Source: Pseudomonadota bacterium (GTDB taxonomy: Bacteria > Pseudomonadota > Alphaproteobacteria > Sphingomonadales > Sphingomonadaceae). From it: 64,000 nt of DNA. The stretch spans positions 248,001 to 312,000 of the forward strand of contig JAEWBB010000011.1 in NCBI GenBank assembly GCA_023391375.1. The letters are read 5' to 3'. A program made the position numbers and the translations under genes. The notes below the pieces were generated by a model that saw only the letters and a list, made by a program, of their open reading frames with translations, ran no database searches and was not told where the DNA came from. This document shows, one piece after another, positions 17,672-26,955 of this stretch. Position 1 is the stretch's first letter. Each line of letters starts with the position of its first letter.

Positions 17672-18601
17672 ATGAATGACGTCATCGATTGCCTCGTCGT
17701 CGGCGGCGGGCCGGCCGGCCTGACTGCCGCAATCTATCTGTCGCGATACCACCTCGACATCATCGTCGTTGATGGCGGGAAAAGCCGCGCGGCGTGGATC
17801 CCGCGCACCCACAACCACGCCGGCTACCCCGACGGCATTCCCGGCACGGAATTGCTGCAGCGGATGGGCGAGCAGGCGCGGAAATACGGTACCCGCATCG
17901 AACAGGGCCAGGTGACCCGGATCGACAAAGGCGAGGACGGGATCTTCACCGCCGAATGGGGGTCGGGCCCCGTCCGCTCCCGCTCGGTGCTGCTTGCGAC
18001 GGGCGTGACGAACCGGCGCCCGCCAATGGACGAGGAACTCCACGATGCGGCGCTGGCCGAAGGGCAGATCCGTTATTGCCCGATCTGCGACGGCTACGAG
18101 GTGACGGACAAACGCGTGGCGGTGATTGGCAACGCCGATCGCGGACCGGGCGAAGCGATGTTCCTGAGAAGCTACACGGCGCAACTGACGCTCATCGATC
18201 CGGAAGGGCCGATCGACGTCAACGAGGAAGACCGCCAGCGCTTGGAAAATGCCGGCGTGACGCTGGTCGACGGGCCGGTCGACGTCATCGAGCCGGGTGA
18301 CGGCGAAATTGCCGTGACGGTGCCGTCGGGCACCCTCACCTTCGCCTCGATCTATCCGGCCTTAGGCAGCGACACCCATGTCGGACTGGCGGAAATGCTG
18401 GGCTGCGACCTGTCGAAGGATTGCTGCATCGTCACCGACGATCACCAGCGGACCAGCGTCGAGGGCGTGTATGCAGCCGGCGACGTGGTGAAGGGCCTCG
18501 ACCAGATCAGCCACGCGATGGGCGAAGGCGGCGTCGCGTCGACGACCATCCGCAACGACTTGGCGAAGGAGCGACCGCTCCTGCGGGAACCCGCTGCCTA
18601 G
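17672..18601 (+). CDS. Thioredoxin reductase-like NAD(P)/FAD oxidoreductase
   Basis: A 309-residue pyridine nucleotide-disulfide oxidoreductase. FAD motif CLVVGGGPAGLTAAIYLSRY is at the N-terminus. A redox pair CPIC (residues 136-139) sits where thioredoxin reductases have CATC. An NAD(P) site VAVIGNADRGPGEA and the closing VYAAGDVVKGLDQISHAMG follow. The NADPH motif lacks the canonical GGGxxA (here GNADRG), so electron donor and partner are uncertain. The ATG at 17672 is preferred; a TTG at 17660 would overlap the antiporter stop. It is coupled to the CPA2 antiporter, suggesting a redox partner of that transporter. Confidence 0.85.
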   Translation: MNDVIDCLVVGGGPAGLTAAIYLSRYHLDIIVVDGGKSRAAWIPRTHNHAGYPDGIPGTELLQRMGEQARKYGTRIEQGQVTRIDKGEDGIFTAEWGSGPVRSRSVLLATGVTNRRPPMDEELHDAALAEGQIRYCPICDGYEVTDKRVAVIGNADRGPGEAMFLRSYTAQLTLIDPEGPIDVNEEDRQRLENAGVTLVDGPVDVIEPGDGEIAVTVPSGTLTFASIYPALGSDTHVGLAEMLGCDLSKDCCIVTDDHQRTSVEGVYAAGDVVKGLDQISHAMGEGGVASTTIRNDLAKERPLLREPAA

Positions 18602-19092
18602 GCGAGAAACTCGGGGTCGAGGACGATCCGGGCGTCGACCTCGTCGGCGATACCGGCCTTGAACGGGATCAGTGCGCGCTTGCCGTCGACCTTTTCGATG
18701 TCGAGCAGGTCGCCCGCGCCGAAATTATCGACTCCGACGACCGAGCCGACGGTCTCCCCATCTTTTGAGAAGCAAGTCAGGCCGATCAGGTCGGCGTGAT
18801 AATATTCGCCCTCTTCGAGTGGCGGCATGGCGTCACGGTCGACTTCGACCAGCTGGCCTCGCAGCGCCTCGATCGCGCCGCGATCGTTGACGCCTTCGAA
18901 GCGGGCGATGGCGGCCTTGCCGCCGTCGCGCACGGAAAGAAGCTTCACCTCTTTCCCGCCCAAGTAGATGCGGTCGTAATGAGCGAGTCCTTCGACGCTG
19001 TCCGTGAACAGCTTCAGCCGGGCCTCGCCCTTCACGCCGTGGGCGCCGGCCACCGCGGCGAGCGCGATGCGCTTTTCGTCGGTGACCGGCAT
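18598..19092 (-). CDS. rimM: Ribosome maturation factor RimM
   Basis: RimM helps 30S maturation by binding S19 and the 16S rRNA 3' domain. The protein has the N-terminal RimM beta-barrel (AAVAGAHGVKGEARLKLFTDS) and a C-terminal PRC-barrel (EEGEYYHADLIGLTCFSKDG). Final residues ALIPFKAGIADEVD are typical. The ATG at 19092 gives 164 residues. It follows rpsP by 6 bp. Its stop interlocks with the convergent oxidoreductase stop (CTAG). Confidence 0.94.
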   Translation of the reverse strand: MPVTDEKRIALAAVAGAHGVKGEARLKLFTDSVEGLAHYDRIYLGGKEVKLLSVRDGGKAAIARFEGVNDRGAIEALRGQLVEVDRDAMPPLEEGEYYHADLIGLTCFSKDGETVGSVVGVDNFGAGDLLDIEKVDGKRALIPFKAGIADEVDARIVLDPEFLA

Positions 19093-19098
19093 CAAGGC

Positions 19099-19704
19099 TT
19101 ACTCGGCCTTCTCTTCGGCTTCGCCTTCGGCGGGCGCCTGGGCGCTCTCACCCGTCACTTCGGCGGCGTCGTCGCCGGCGTCGCTGTTCGGCGTCGCTTC
19201 GTTGGTCTCGGCTTCGGCGGCCGGGGCCTCCTCGGTCGCAGCTTCTTCGGCCGGGGCTTCGGCGGCGGCTTCTTCCGCGGCGGGGGCTTCGTTCACTTCC
19301 TCTTCCGCCGGAGCGGCAGCAGCTTCGGCCTCGGCAGCGGCAGCAGCGGCCTTCGCCTCTTCAGCCTCGGCGGCCTTCGACGCGCGTTCTTCCAGGCGAT
19401 CCTTGGCCTTCTGGCCCGGCTCCGCCTTCTGCGGGTTATTCTTGGCGGTGCGCTCCTGGATGCCGGCGGCGTCGAGGAAACGGGCGACGCGGTCCGACGG
19501 CTGCGCGCCAACCGACAGCCAATGCTTGATGCGATCGGCGTCGAGCTTAATGCGCTCCGGCGAATCCTTCGCCAGCAGCGGGTTATAGGTGCCGACCTTC
19601 TCGAGGAAGCGGCCGTCACGGGCATTGCGGCTGTCGGCCACGACGACGCGGTAATACGGACGCTTCTTGCTGCCACCACGGGCGAGACGGATTGCAACTG
19701 CCAT
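19099..19704 (-). CDS. rpsP: 30S ribosomal protein S16 with long Ala/Glu-rich tail
   Basis: The first about 80 residues are an ordinary S16 (MAVAIRLARGGSKKRPYYRV, KDSPERIKLDADRIKHWLSV). A low-complexity tail of about 110 residues follows, made almost entirely of Ala, Glu and Pro, with repeated EEAAAE and PAEEEA units. Typical S16 is 80-90 residues against 201 here. The reading frame is continuous and GC-rich throughout, so the tail appears genuinely translated. It lies between ffh and rimM. Confidence 0.95.
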   Translation of the reverse strand: MAVAIRLARGGSKKRPYYRVVVADSRNARDGRFLEKVGTYNPLLAKDSPERIKLDADRIKHWLSVGAQPSDRVARFLDAAGIQERTAKNNPQKAEPGQKAKDRLEERASKAAEAEEAKAAAAAAEAEAAAAPAEEEVNEAPAAEEAAAEAPAEEAATEEAPAAEAETNEATPNSDAGDDAAEVTGESAQAPAEGEAEEKAE

Positions 19705-19739
19705 TGTTCTGTTCCTTCGTGTTAATTCAGTGCGTTACG

Positions 19740-21224
19740 TTATTTCTTGCCGAACTTGTCGAAGCCCGGCGGGAGGTTGAACGGCGACGATCCGCCGGGA
19801 AGTCCCGGAAGGCCGCCGGCGGGAAGATTGAGCATTCCGCCCGCGCCGCCGGGCATACCGCCCATCAGCTTGTCCATGCCGCCACCGCCGAACATGGCGG
19901 CCAGCTTGCCGAAGCCGCCCATCTTCTTGAGCCGCTTCATGGCGTTGGACATTTCGAGGTGCATCTTGAGCAGCTTGTTGACCTCCTGGACGGTGGTCCC
20001 GCTGCCGTTGGCGATGCGGATCTTGCGCTTCGCATTGATGAGGGCGGGATTGGTCCGCTCCTTCTGCGTCATCGACGTCATCATCGCTTCGAGCCGGACC
20101 AGCGCCTTGTCATCGACGTTGGCGGCGCCCTTCATGCCCTTCATGCCGGGCATCATGTTCACCAAAGCGCCAAGGCCGCCCATCCGCTTCATCTGCTGGA
20201 TCTGCATGGCAAGGTCGTCGAGGTCGAACTTGCCCTTTTCCATCTTGGCGGCGAGCTTCTCGGCATCCTCGATCTTGACCGCTTCGGCGGCCCTTTCGAC
20301 GAGGCTAACGACATCGCCCATGCCCAGGATGCGACCGGCGACGCGGCTCGGGTGGAAGGCTTCGAGCGCGTCCATCCCCTCGCCCACGCCGGCGAATTTG
20401 ATCGGCTTGCCGGTGACGGCGCGCATGCTGAGCGCCGCGCCGCCGCGCGCATCGCCGTCCATGCGGGTGAGGATGACGCCGCTAAGGTCCACCTCGCCGG
20501 CAAAGCCCTTGGCGACGTTGACCGCGTCCTGGCCGGTCAGGCTGTCGACGACGAGCAGCGTCTCGACCGGGTTCGAGGCGGCGGCGACCGCCTTCATCTC
20601 GCCCATCAACGCATCGTCGACATGGAGGCGGCCGGCGGTGTCGAGGAGGAGGACGTCGTAGCCCTGCAGCTTCGCCGACTGGAGCGCGCGCTTGGCGATG
20701 TCGACCGGCGACTGGCCGGCCACGATCGGCAGCGTCTCGACGCCGACCTGGCGGCCGAGCACAGCCAGCTGCTCCTGCGCCGCCGGGCGTGCGACGTCGA
20801 GCGAGGCCATCAGGACCTTCTTGCGGTCCTTTTCAGTGAGGCGCTTAGCAAGCTTGGCGGTGGTGGTGGTCTTACCCGAGCCCTGCAAGCCCACCATCAT
20901 CACGACCGCGGGCGGATTGACGTCGAGGTGGAGCGTCTCGCCCTGCCCGTCGGTGTCCTCGCCGCCCAGCATTTCAATGAGGGCGTCGTTGACGATCTTG
21001 ACGACCATCTGGCCGGGAGTGACCGAGCGGATGACTTCGGCGCCGACCGCCTGTTCGGTCACCTTGTCGACGAATTCGCGGGCGACCGGCAGCGCTACGT
21101 CGGCCTCGAGGAGGGCGACACGGACCTCGCGCATTGCACCGCGAACGTCGTCTTCCGACAGCGCGCCGCGGCCGCGGAGCTTGTCGAAGACGCCGCTGAG
21201 GCGATCGCTAAGGCTGTCGAACAT
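19740..21224 (-). CDS. ffh: Signal recognition particle protein Ffh
   Basis: Ffh binds 4.5S RNA and signal peptides and docks with FtsY, also encoded in this window. The 494 residues have an N-domain, the GTPase P-loop GLQGSGKTTTTAKLA near 107, LLLDTAGRLHVDD, TRMDGDARGGAALS and a C-terminal Met-rich M domain with QIQQMKRMGG. The C-terminal tail is Gly/Pro/Met-rich. Downstream genes rpsP and rimM are likely cotranscribed. Confidence 0.96.
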   Translation of the reverse strand: MFDSLSDRLSGVFDKLRGRGALSEDDVRGAMREVRVALLEADVALPVAREFVDKVTEQAVGAEVIRSVTPGQMVVKIVNDALIEMLGGEDTDGQGETLHLDVNPPAVVMMVGLQGSGKTTTTAKLAKRLTEKDRKKVLMASLDVARPAAQEQLAVLGRQVGVETLPIVAGQSPVDIAKRALQSAKLQGYDVLLLDTAGRLHVDDALMGEMKAVAAASNPVETLLVVDSLTGQDAVNVAKGFAGEVDLSGVILTRMDGDARGGAALSMRAVTGKPIKFAGVGEGMDALEAFHPSRVAGRILGMGDVVSLVERAAEAVKIEDAEKLAAKMEKGKFDLDDLAMQIQQMKRMGGLGALVNMMPGMKGMKGAANVDDKALVRLEAMMTSMTQKERTNPALINAKRKIRIANGSGTTVQEVNKLLKMHLEMSNAMKRLKKMGGFGKLAAMFGGGGMDKLMGGMPGGAGGMLNLPAGGLPGLPGGSSPFNLPPGFDKFGKK

Positions 21225-21245
21225 CCAAAATCCTCAAAACAACTA

Positions 21246-21288
21246 CGGGCAAAACGCAAACAACGCCGGCGGGTGAAACCTCACCGGC
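21246..21288 (-). terminator. Weak possible terminator after the DUF924 gene
   Basis: On the minus strand GCCGGTG (21288-21282) pairs with CGCCGGC (21271-21265), followed by GTTGTTTGCGTTTT. The stem is short with one internal mismatch above it. It lies between the DUF924 stop and the ffh start and could separate the two transcripts. The rest of this 146-bp gap shows no other feature. Confidence 0.3.
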
Positions 21289-21370
21289 CAGCGCGCCCCG
21301 AAAGGCTTCAGCGATGTATGTCCGTAAAGACAGGCGCGCCCCTACGCGTTGGCGGGCGGGAGGTCAAGGT

Positions 21371-21916
21371 TCAGAAGGCCGCCCCCTCGGCGAGGGCGGC
21401 GCGCTCTTCCGCCGTCGAGACGCGGCCCAACGCTTTGTTGCGGCCTGGAAAGCGGCCGAAGCGGGTGATCTGGTCGCGGTGCTTGCGGGCGAAGTCGAGG
21501 TTGAGCGGGTCGCCTAGCGCCGAGAACTCCGCCACCGACCTGTCCTGGATGGCGGGGTCTTCGCTGTGCATCAGTGGCATGAGGAGGAACTGACGCCAGT
21601 CCGTCGGGGCGTCGTGGCTCCAGCCGCGGTCGAGCGCTTCGAACGCGAGGGAGAGCGCCAGGGGATCGGCCTCGAACGCCTTGAGGCTGTCGCGATGGAT
21701 GTTGCGGCTGAACTGGTCGAGCAGGAGGATGGCGGCGGTCAGCGTCGCGACGCTGTGACGCCATCCTTCGGCGCATGACGCCAGAACGCCGTTGCGGAGC
21801 GTCGCAAAGCGGCGGGCGATCTCGGCATCGAGCGCGGCGTCCTTGGCGAACCAGCGGTCCTTGCCGACTTCAGAAAACCAGAAATCGAGGACGGCGGGTG
21901 CCGCCGCAACGCTCAT
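21371..21916 (-). CDS. DUF924 family protein
   Basis: A 181-residue helical protein of the DUF924 family. The diagnostic opening VLDFWFSEVGKDRWFAKD, the LLLDQFSRNIHRDS motif and the closing ITRFGRFPGRNKALGR are all present. The fold is a TPR-like helical repeat; a biochemical role is not established. Its start overlaps the stop of the upstream 138-residue gene by 4 bp, so the two form a pair. Confidence 0.85.
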   Translation of the reverse strand: MSVAAAPAVLDFWFSEVGKDRWFAKDAALDAEIARRFATLRNGVLASCAEGWRHSVATLTAAILLLDQFSRNIHRDSLKAFEADPLALSLAFEALDRGWSHDAPTDWRQFLLMPLMHSEDPAIQDRSVAEFSALGDPLNLDFARKHRDQITRFGRFPGRNKALGRVSTAEERAALAEGAAF

Positions 21917-22329
21917 CGCGGGCCACGAGGACCGCGCGCCGGGCCGCCGGGACCGCTCGGGCGACCGCCACCGGGGCTTCCCGGACCACGCCGGCCCGGG
22001 CCCTTGCGGTTGTCGCGTCGGTCGGACGGCGGGCCGCGGCGCTCGCGTTCGGGCACACGGTCCATCGGGCGCTGGACCTGTACCTGGCCCTTGGGACCGA
22101 TGACGTAGCCGTCCTTCAGCAGCTGGGCGAAGGCGGCGCGGGTCGAGCTGGCGATCGCGTCCTGGACCTCCTTGGGAAGGTCGGCGAAGGCGGCGTTGCG
22201 GTGGATGGTGCCGATTTCCCGGAGCAGCGTGTTGGGCACGCCCTTGGCCGACGCCTTCAGCGCTTCGAGCGCGTCGACGACCGCCGCGTGGATGATCGCT
22301 TGCATCACTTCAGAGGCGGCACGCGCCAT
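21913..22329 (-). CDS. Conserved-looking hypothetical protein with RGG/GPG-rich tail
   Basis: A 138-residue protein of unknown function. The first about 75 residues look like a folded helical domain (SEVMQAIIHAAVVDALEALK, then DLPKEVQDAIASSTRAAFAQ). A strand YVIGPKGQVQVQ follows. The last about 50 residues are composed of Arg, Gly and Pro (RRGPGSPGGGRPSGPGGPAR), resembling disordered nucleic-acid-binding tails. The start ATG at 22329 gives the helical domain directly; the longer open frame upstream is antisense to dapF. It is coupled to the DUF924 gene by ATGA. Confidence 0.65.
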   Translation of the reverse strand: MARAASEVMQAIIHAAVVDALEALKASAKGVPNTLLREIGTIHRNAAFADLPKEVQDAIASSTRAAFAQLLKDGYVIGPKGQVQVQRPMDRVPERERRGPPSDRRDNRKGPGRRGPGSPGGGRPSGPGGPARGPRGPR

Positions 22330-22377
22330 AATCGACTCCCATGGACTAATCCCCCCGCGCTCCCTAAGTCCCGCGGC

Positions 22378-23181
22378 GTGAAGCGCCCTTTTCACAAGAT
22401 GCATGGTCTCGGCAATGATTTCGTCGTGCTCGACGCGCGAAACGAGCCGTTCGAGGTCGATGCCCGCCTGGCCGAGGCGATCGCCGACCGGCGCACCGGC
22501 GTCGGCTGCGACCAGCTGATCCGCCTGTCGCCCAGCAATGTCGCCGACCTGCGCATGGACATCTGGAACGCCGATGGCGGCGTGGCCGAAGCGTGCGGAA
22601 ACGCCAGCCGCTGCGTGGTCGCGCTGACCGGCGCGGCGACAATCGAGACGGCGGGCGGGATCATCGAGGGCGCGGCCGATGGGGCCGATGTCGAAGTGGC
22701 GATGGGCGAGCCGAAGTTCGACTGGCGCGACATTCCCCTGGCCGACCCGATGGACACGCGGCCCGTGCCGATGGGCTGGGGCGCGCTGGAAGGCGGCGAC
22801 GCGGTCAACGTCGGCAACCCGCACATCTGCTTCATCGTCGAAAATGTCGACGCCATCCCGTTGGAAACATTGGGGCCGGCAATCGAGAACGATCCGGTGT
22901 TCCCGCAGCGGGTGAACGTCAATGTCGCCCAAGTCGCTGGCGAGAGCGCATTGAAGCTGCGCACATGGGAACGCGGCGCGGGCCTGACGCTGGCGTGCGG
23001 CACCGGTGCTTGCGCGACGGCGGTGGCGGCCATCCGCAACAAGCAGGTCGCCTCGCCGGTGAAAGTATCGATGCCGGGCGGCGCGCTGACCATATCGTGG
23101 GCACCGGGCGAGCCGATCCGCATGCGCGGCGCGGCGACGCATGTCTATTCGGGCGAGCTCGACCTCGAGGCGCTGCGCTGA
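22378..23181 (+). CDS. dapF: Diaminopimelate epimerase
   Basis: DapF interconverts LL- and meso-diaminopimelate for lysine and peptidoglycan. The 267 residues start from a GTG at 22378 (MKRPFHKMHGLGNDFVVLD). The two catalytic cysteines are in EACGNASR (C73) and LACGTGAC (C207). The next ATG, at 22399, would remove residues ahead of the conserved HGLGNDF, so GTG is preferred. The stop shares one base with mtaB. DapA of the same pathway is also in this window, about 34 kb away. Confidence 0.95.
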   Translation: MKRPFHKMHGLGNDFVVLDARNEPFEVDARLAEAIADRRTGVGCDQLIRLSPSNVADLRMDIWNADGGVAEACGNASRCVVALTGAATIETAGGIIEGAADGADVEVAMGEPKFDWRDIPLADPMDTRPVPMGWGALEGGDAVNVGNPHICFIVENVDAIPLETLGPAIENDPVFPQRVNVNVAQVAGESALKLRTWERGAGLTLACGTGACATAVAAIRNKQVASPVKVSMPGGALTISWAPGEPIRMRGAATHVYSGELDLEALR

Positions 23182-24377
23182 TGGGCGCGGAGACGCTGAC
23201 GCTAGGGTGCCGGCTGAACTTCGCCGAGAGCGAGGCGATGCGCGGGCTGGCGGGCGACGGCGACCTGATCGTCAACAGCTGCGCCGTGACCAACGAGGCG
23301 GTGCGCCAGACGCGCCAGGCGATCCGCCGCGCGTGGCGCGAGACGCCGGGCCGCAAGATCATCGTCACCGGTTGCGCGGCCGAACTGGACCCGATGGCGT
23401 TCGCGGCGATGCCCGAGGTGGCCAAGGTGATCGGCAACGCCGACAAATATGACGCGGCCGCTTTTGCGAGCAAAAACAAGGTAGTGGCGCGTGACGTCAT
23501 GGCGGCAGGCGTGCCGCCGGTGGCCGCCGGCTTCCTGGCGCGGGTGCGCAGTTTCGTGGCGGTCCAGACCGGCTGCGACCATCGCTGCACCTTCTGCTCG
23601 ATCTGGCAGGCGCGCGGGCCATCGCGGTCCCTGCCCTATGAGGCGGTGCGCGATGCGGTGGCGCGCGAACTGGACGCCGGGGCGCGCGAGATCGTCCTTA
23701 CCGGCGTCGACATCACCGACTATGACGGCGGGCTCGGCCTGCTGTGCCAGCGCTTGCTGGCCGACCTGCCCGGTCTCCAGCGCCTGCGCCTCTCCTCGCT
23801 CGACAGCGTCGAGATTGACGAGGCGCTGCTGGAACTGGTGGCGGGCGAGACGCGGCTCCTCCCCCATTTCCACCTGTCGCTGCAGGCGGGCGACGACTTG
23901 GTCCTCAAGCGGATGAAGCGTCGACACAGCCGGGCGCAGTCGGTCGCGACGGTCGAGGCGCTGAAGAAGGCCAATGCCGAGGCGACGATTGGCGCCGACC
24001 TGATTGCGGGTTTCCCGACCGAGAGCGAGGACGCCGCACGCAACACTCTGGCGCTGCTCGACGATTGCGACGTGGTAGCAGCGCACATCTTCCCATTCTC
24101 GCCCCGGCCGAACACGCCGGCGGCGCGCATGCCCCAAGTGGAGCGCGAAATCGTCAAAGCGCGCGCGGCACGCCTTCGCGAAGCGGCGGGCGCCCGCCGA
24201 ACCGCCTGGCTCGACCGCCAGCTGGGCAGCAGCCAGCGCGTGCTGATCGAAAATAGCGATAAGGGCCATAGCGACACCTTCGCGCCGGTACGTATTTCGG
24301 GCGCCCCGCGCGGTGCGCTCGGTTCCGCGACCATCATCGGGCGCGACAACAATATTCTAATCGGGGTTTTTGAATGA
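23181..24377 (+). CDS. mtaB: tRNA t6A37 methylthiotransferase MtaB
   Basis: A radical-SAM enzyme that adds a methylthio group to t6A37 of tRNAs. The 398-residue protein has an N-terminal UPF0004 domain with cysteines in LGCRLN, NSCAVT and TGCAAE for one iron-sulfur cluster. The radical-SAM motif is TGCDHRCTFCSIWQARG, and a C-terminal TRAM-like region follows. RimO and MiaB are alternatives, but the GCRLN start and FCSI pattern fit MtaB. It overlaps dapF by 1 bp and ftsY by 4 bp. Confidence 0.9.
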   Translation: MGAETLTLGCRLNFAESEAMRGLAGDGDLIVNSCAVTNEAVRQTRQAIRRAWRETPGRKIIVTGCAAELDPMAFAAMPEVAKVIGNADKYDAAAFASKNKVVARDVMAAGVPPVAAGFLARVRSFVAVQTGCDHRCTFCSIWQARGPSRSLPYEAVRDAVARELDAGAREIVLTGVDITDYDGGLGLLCQRLLADLPGLQRLRLSSLDSVEIDEALLELVAGETRLLPHFHLSLQAGDDLVLKRMKRRHSRAQSVATVEALKKANAEATIGADLIAGFPTESEDAARNTLALLDDCDVVAAHIFPFSPRPNTPAARMPQVEREIVKARAARLREAAGARRTAWLDRQLGSSQRVLIENSDKGHSDTFAPVRISGAPRGALGSATIIGRDNNILIGVFE

Positions 24378-25288
24378 GTTGGCTCGAACGCCTGACAGGC
24401 GGTTTCAAGAAGACGGCGGACCGGATCGGGGAGAATCTCGACGGTATCGTCAGCAAGCAGGCACTCGACACCTCGACCCTCGACGATATCGAGGAGGCGT
24501 TGATCGCGTCCGACCTCGGCCCCGAGGCGTCCAGGCGGATCCGTGACGCCATCGCCGCACGGCGGTTCGAGCAACTCGACGAGCGCGGCCTGCGCACCAT
24601 CCTCGCCGAAGAGATCGAGAAGATCCTGGCGCCGGTGGCCAAGCCACTCGACGTCTGGGGCTTTCCGCGCCCGCACGTCATCCTGGTGATCGGCGTCAAC
24701 GGGTCAGGCAAGACAACGACCATCGGCAAGCTCGGCCACCTGCTCAAGGAACAGGATTATGGCGTGCTGCTGGCCGCCGGGGACACCTTTCGTGCGGCGG
24801 CCATCGAGCAGCTGAAGATCTGGGGCGATCGCATCGGTGCGCCGGTGATCTGCGGCAAGGAAGGCGGCGACGCGGCCGGCATCGTGTTCGACGGCGTCAA
24901 GCAGGCCACCGCGACCGGGATCGACGCGCTGATCGTCGACACCGCGGGACGTCTTCAGAACAAGGCGCACCTGATGGACGAGCTCAGCAAGGTCCGCCGC
25001 GTGCTCGGGCGTTTGAACCCGGAAGCGCCGCACGACGTTCTCCTCGTCCTCGACGCCACCACCGGACAGAATGCCCTGAACCAGATCGAAGTCTTCGCCC
25101 GCGACGCCGGCGTCACCGGCCTCGTCATGACCAAGCTGGACGGCACGGCCCGCGGCGGCGTCCTGGTCGCGGCGGCGGAGAAGTTCGGGCTGCCGATCCA
25201 CGCGATTGGCGTCGGCGAGGGCATGGAAGACCTGCGGCCGTTCGATCCTCGGGCGGTCGCGCGTGCCATTGCGGGTTTAAGCGAATGA
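24374..25288 (+). CDS. ftsY: Signal recognition particle receptor FtsY
   Basis: FtsY is the membrane-associated GTPase that receives Ffh-ribosome complexes. The 304 residues begin with an amphipathic MSWLERLTGGFKKTADR membrane-targeting helix, then the N domain, the P-loop GVNGSGKTTT (107-116), DTAGRLQNK, TKLDGTARGG and the closing GVGEGMEDLRPF. The acidic A domain of E. coli FtsY is absent, as usual in this group. It overlaps mtaB by 4 bp. Confidence 0.96.
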   Translation: MSWLERLTGGFKKTADRIGENLDGIVSKQALDTSTLDDIEEALIASDLGPEASRRIRDAIAARRFEQLDERGLRTILAEEIEKILAPVAKPLDVWGFPRPHVILVIGVNGSGKTTTIGKLGHLLKEQDYGVLLAAGDTFRAAAIEQLKIWGDRIGAPVICGKEGGDAAGIVFDGVKQATATGIDALIVDTAGRLQNKAHLMDELSKVRRVLGRLNPEAPHDVLLVLDATTGQNALNQIEVFARDAGVTGLVMTKLDGTARGGVLVAAAEKFGLPIHAIGVGEGMEDLRPFDPRAVARAIAGLSE

Positions 25289-25402
25289 TTAGGGCCTTCT
25301 CACTTCCCTCGCGCGTTTTCGCCTCGTCCTTGCCGGATTGCGACTGCCATGCTGCTGGGTCCGATTACCGTGCTCCTCGTCTCCGTGGTGAAAGGTAGGC
25401 GA

Positions 25403-26008
25403 ATGGCCAAACAAGCGCCTCGCGAACCGTCGCCGCTCATCCGCCTGTTGCTCGACGTCGGGCCGCTGGCGCTGTTCTTCATCGCCAACGCCAAGCTCGG
25501 AATTTTCGCCGCGACCGGCGCGTTCATGGCGGCGATCATCGTCGCGATGGCGGTAAGCTATGCGCTGGTCCGCCACGTCACCGTGCTTCAGCTTTTCAGC
25601 GCCTTCATGGTGGTCGTGATGGGCGGATTGACGCTGTGGCTGCACGACGAGACATTCATCAAGATCAAGCCGACGCTTTACTACCTTCTGATTGCCGGCA
25701 TCCTGGCGTTCGGCCTGTGGAGCAAGAAGCCGGTGCTGAAGAGCGTGCTCGGCAGCGCCTACCCCGGCCTCGATGAAGAAGGTTGGCGCAAGCTGACGCG
25801 CAACTGGGCGCTGTTCTTTGCCGTCATGGCGGCGGCCAACGAGGTGGTATGGCGGACCCAGACGACCGATTTCTGGATCGGTTACAAGCTCTGGGGCGCA
25901 CTGCCCGCGACGATCCTGTTCGCCATCGCCAACGTGCCGATGCTGATGCGCCACGGCCTCAATCGCGAGGAAGCGGCGGAAATCGCCGACCCCGGACCTT
26001 TGGATTGA
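25403..26008 (+). CDS. yciB: Inner membrane-spanning protein YciB (intracellular septation protein A family)
   Basis: A 201-residue polytopic membrane protein with about five helices. Family marks include LLLDVGPLALFFIANAKLGI at the start, TLWLHDETFIKIKPTLYYLL in the middle and KLTRNWALFFAVMAAANEVVW towards the end. YciB family members are linked to cell-envelope integrity and septation. The ATG at 25403 (MAKQAPREPS) is chosen over upstream in-frame starts because homology begins there. It stands between ftsY and an ABC transporter on the same strand. Confidence 0.88.
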   Translation: MAKQAPREPSPLIRLLLDVGPLALFFIANAKLGIFAATGAFMAAIIVAMAVSYALVRHVTVLQLFSAFMVVVMGGLTLWLHDETFIKIKPTLYYLLIAGILAFGLWSKKPVLKSVLGSAYPGLDEEGWRKLTRNWALFFAVMAAANEVVWRTQTTDFWIGYKLWGALPATILFAIANVPMLMRHGLNREEAAEIADPGPLD

Positions 26009-26010
26009 GA

Positions 26011-26954
<944 letters not shown>

Positions 26955-26955
<1 letters not shown>

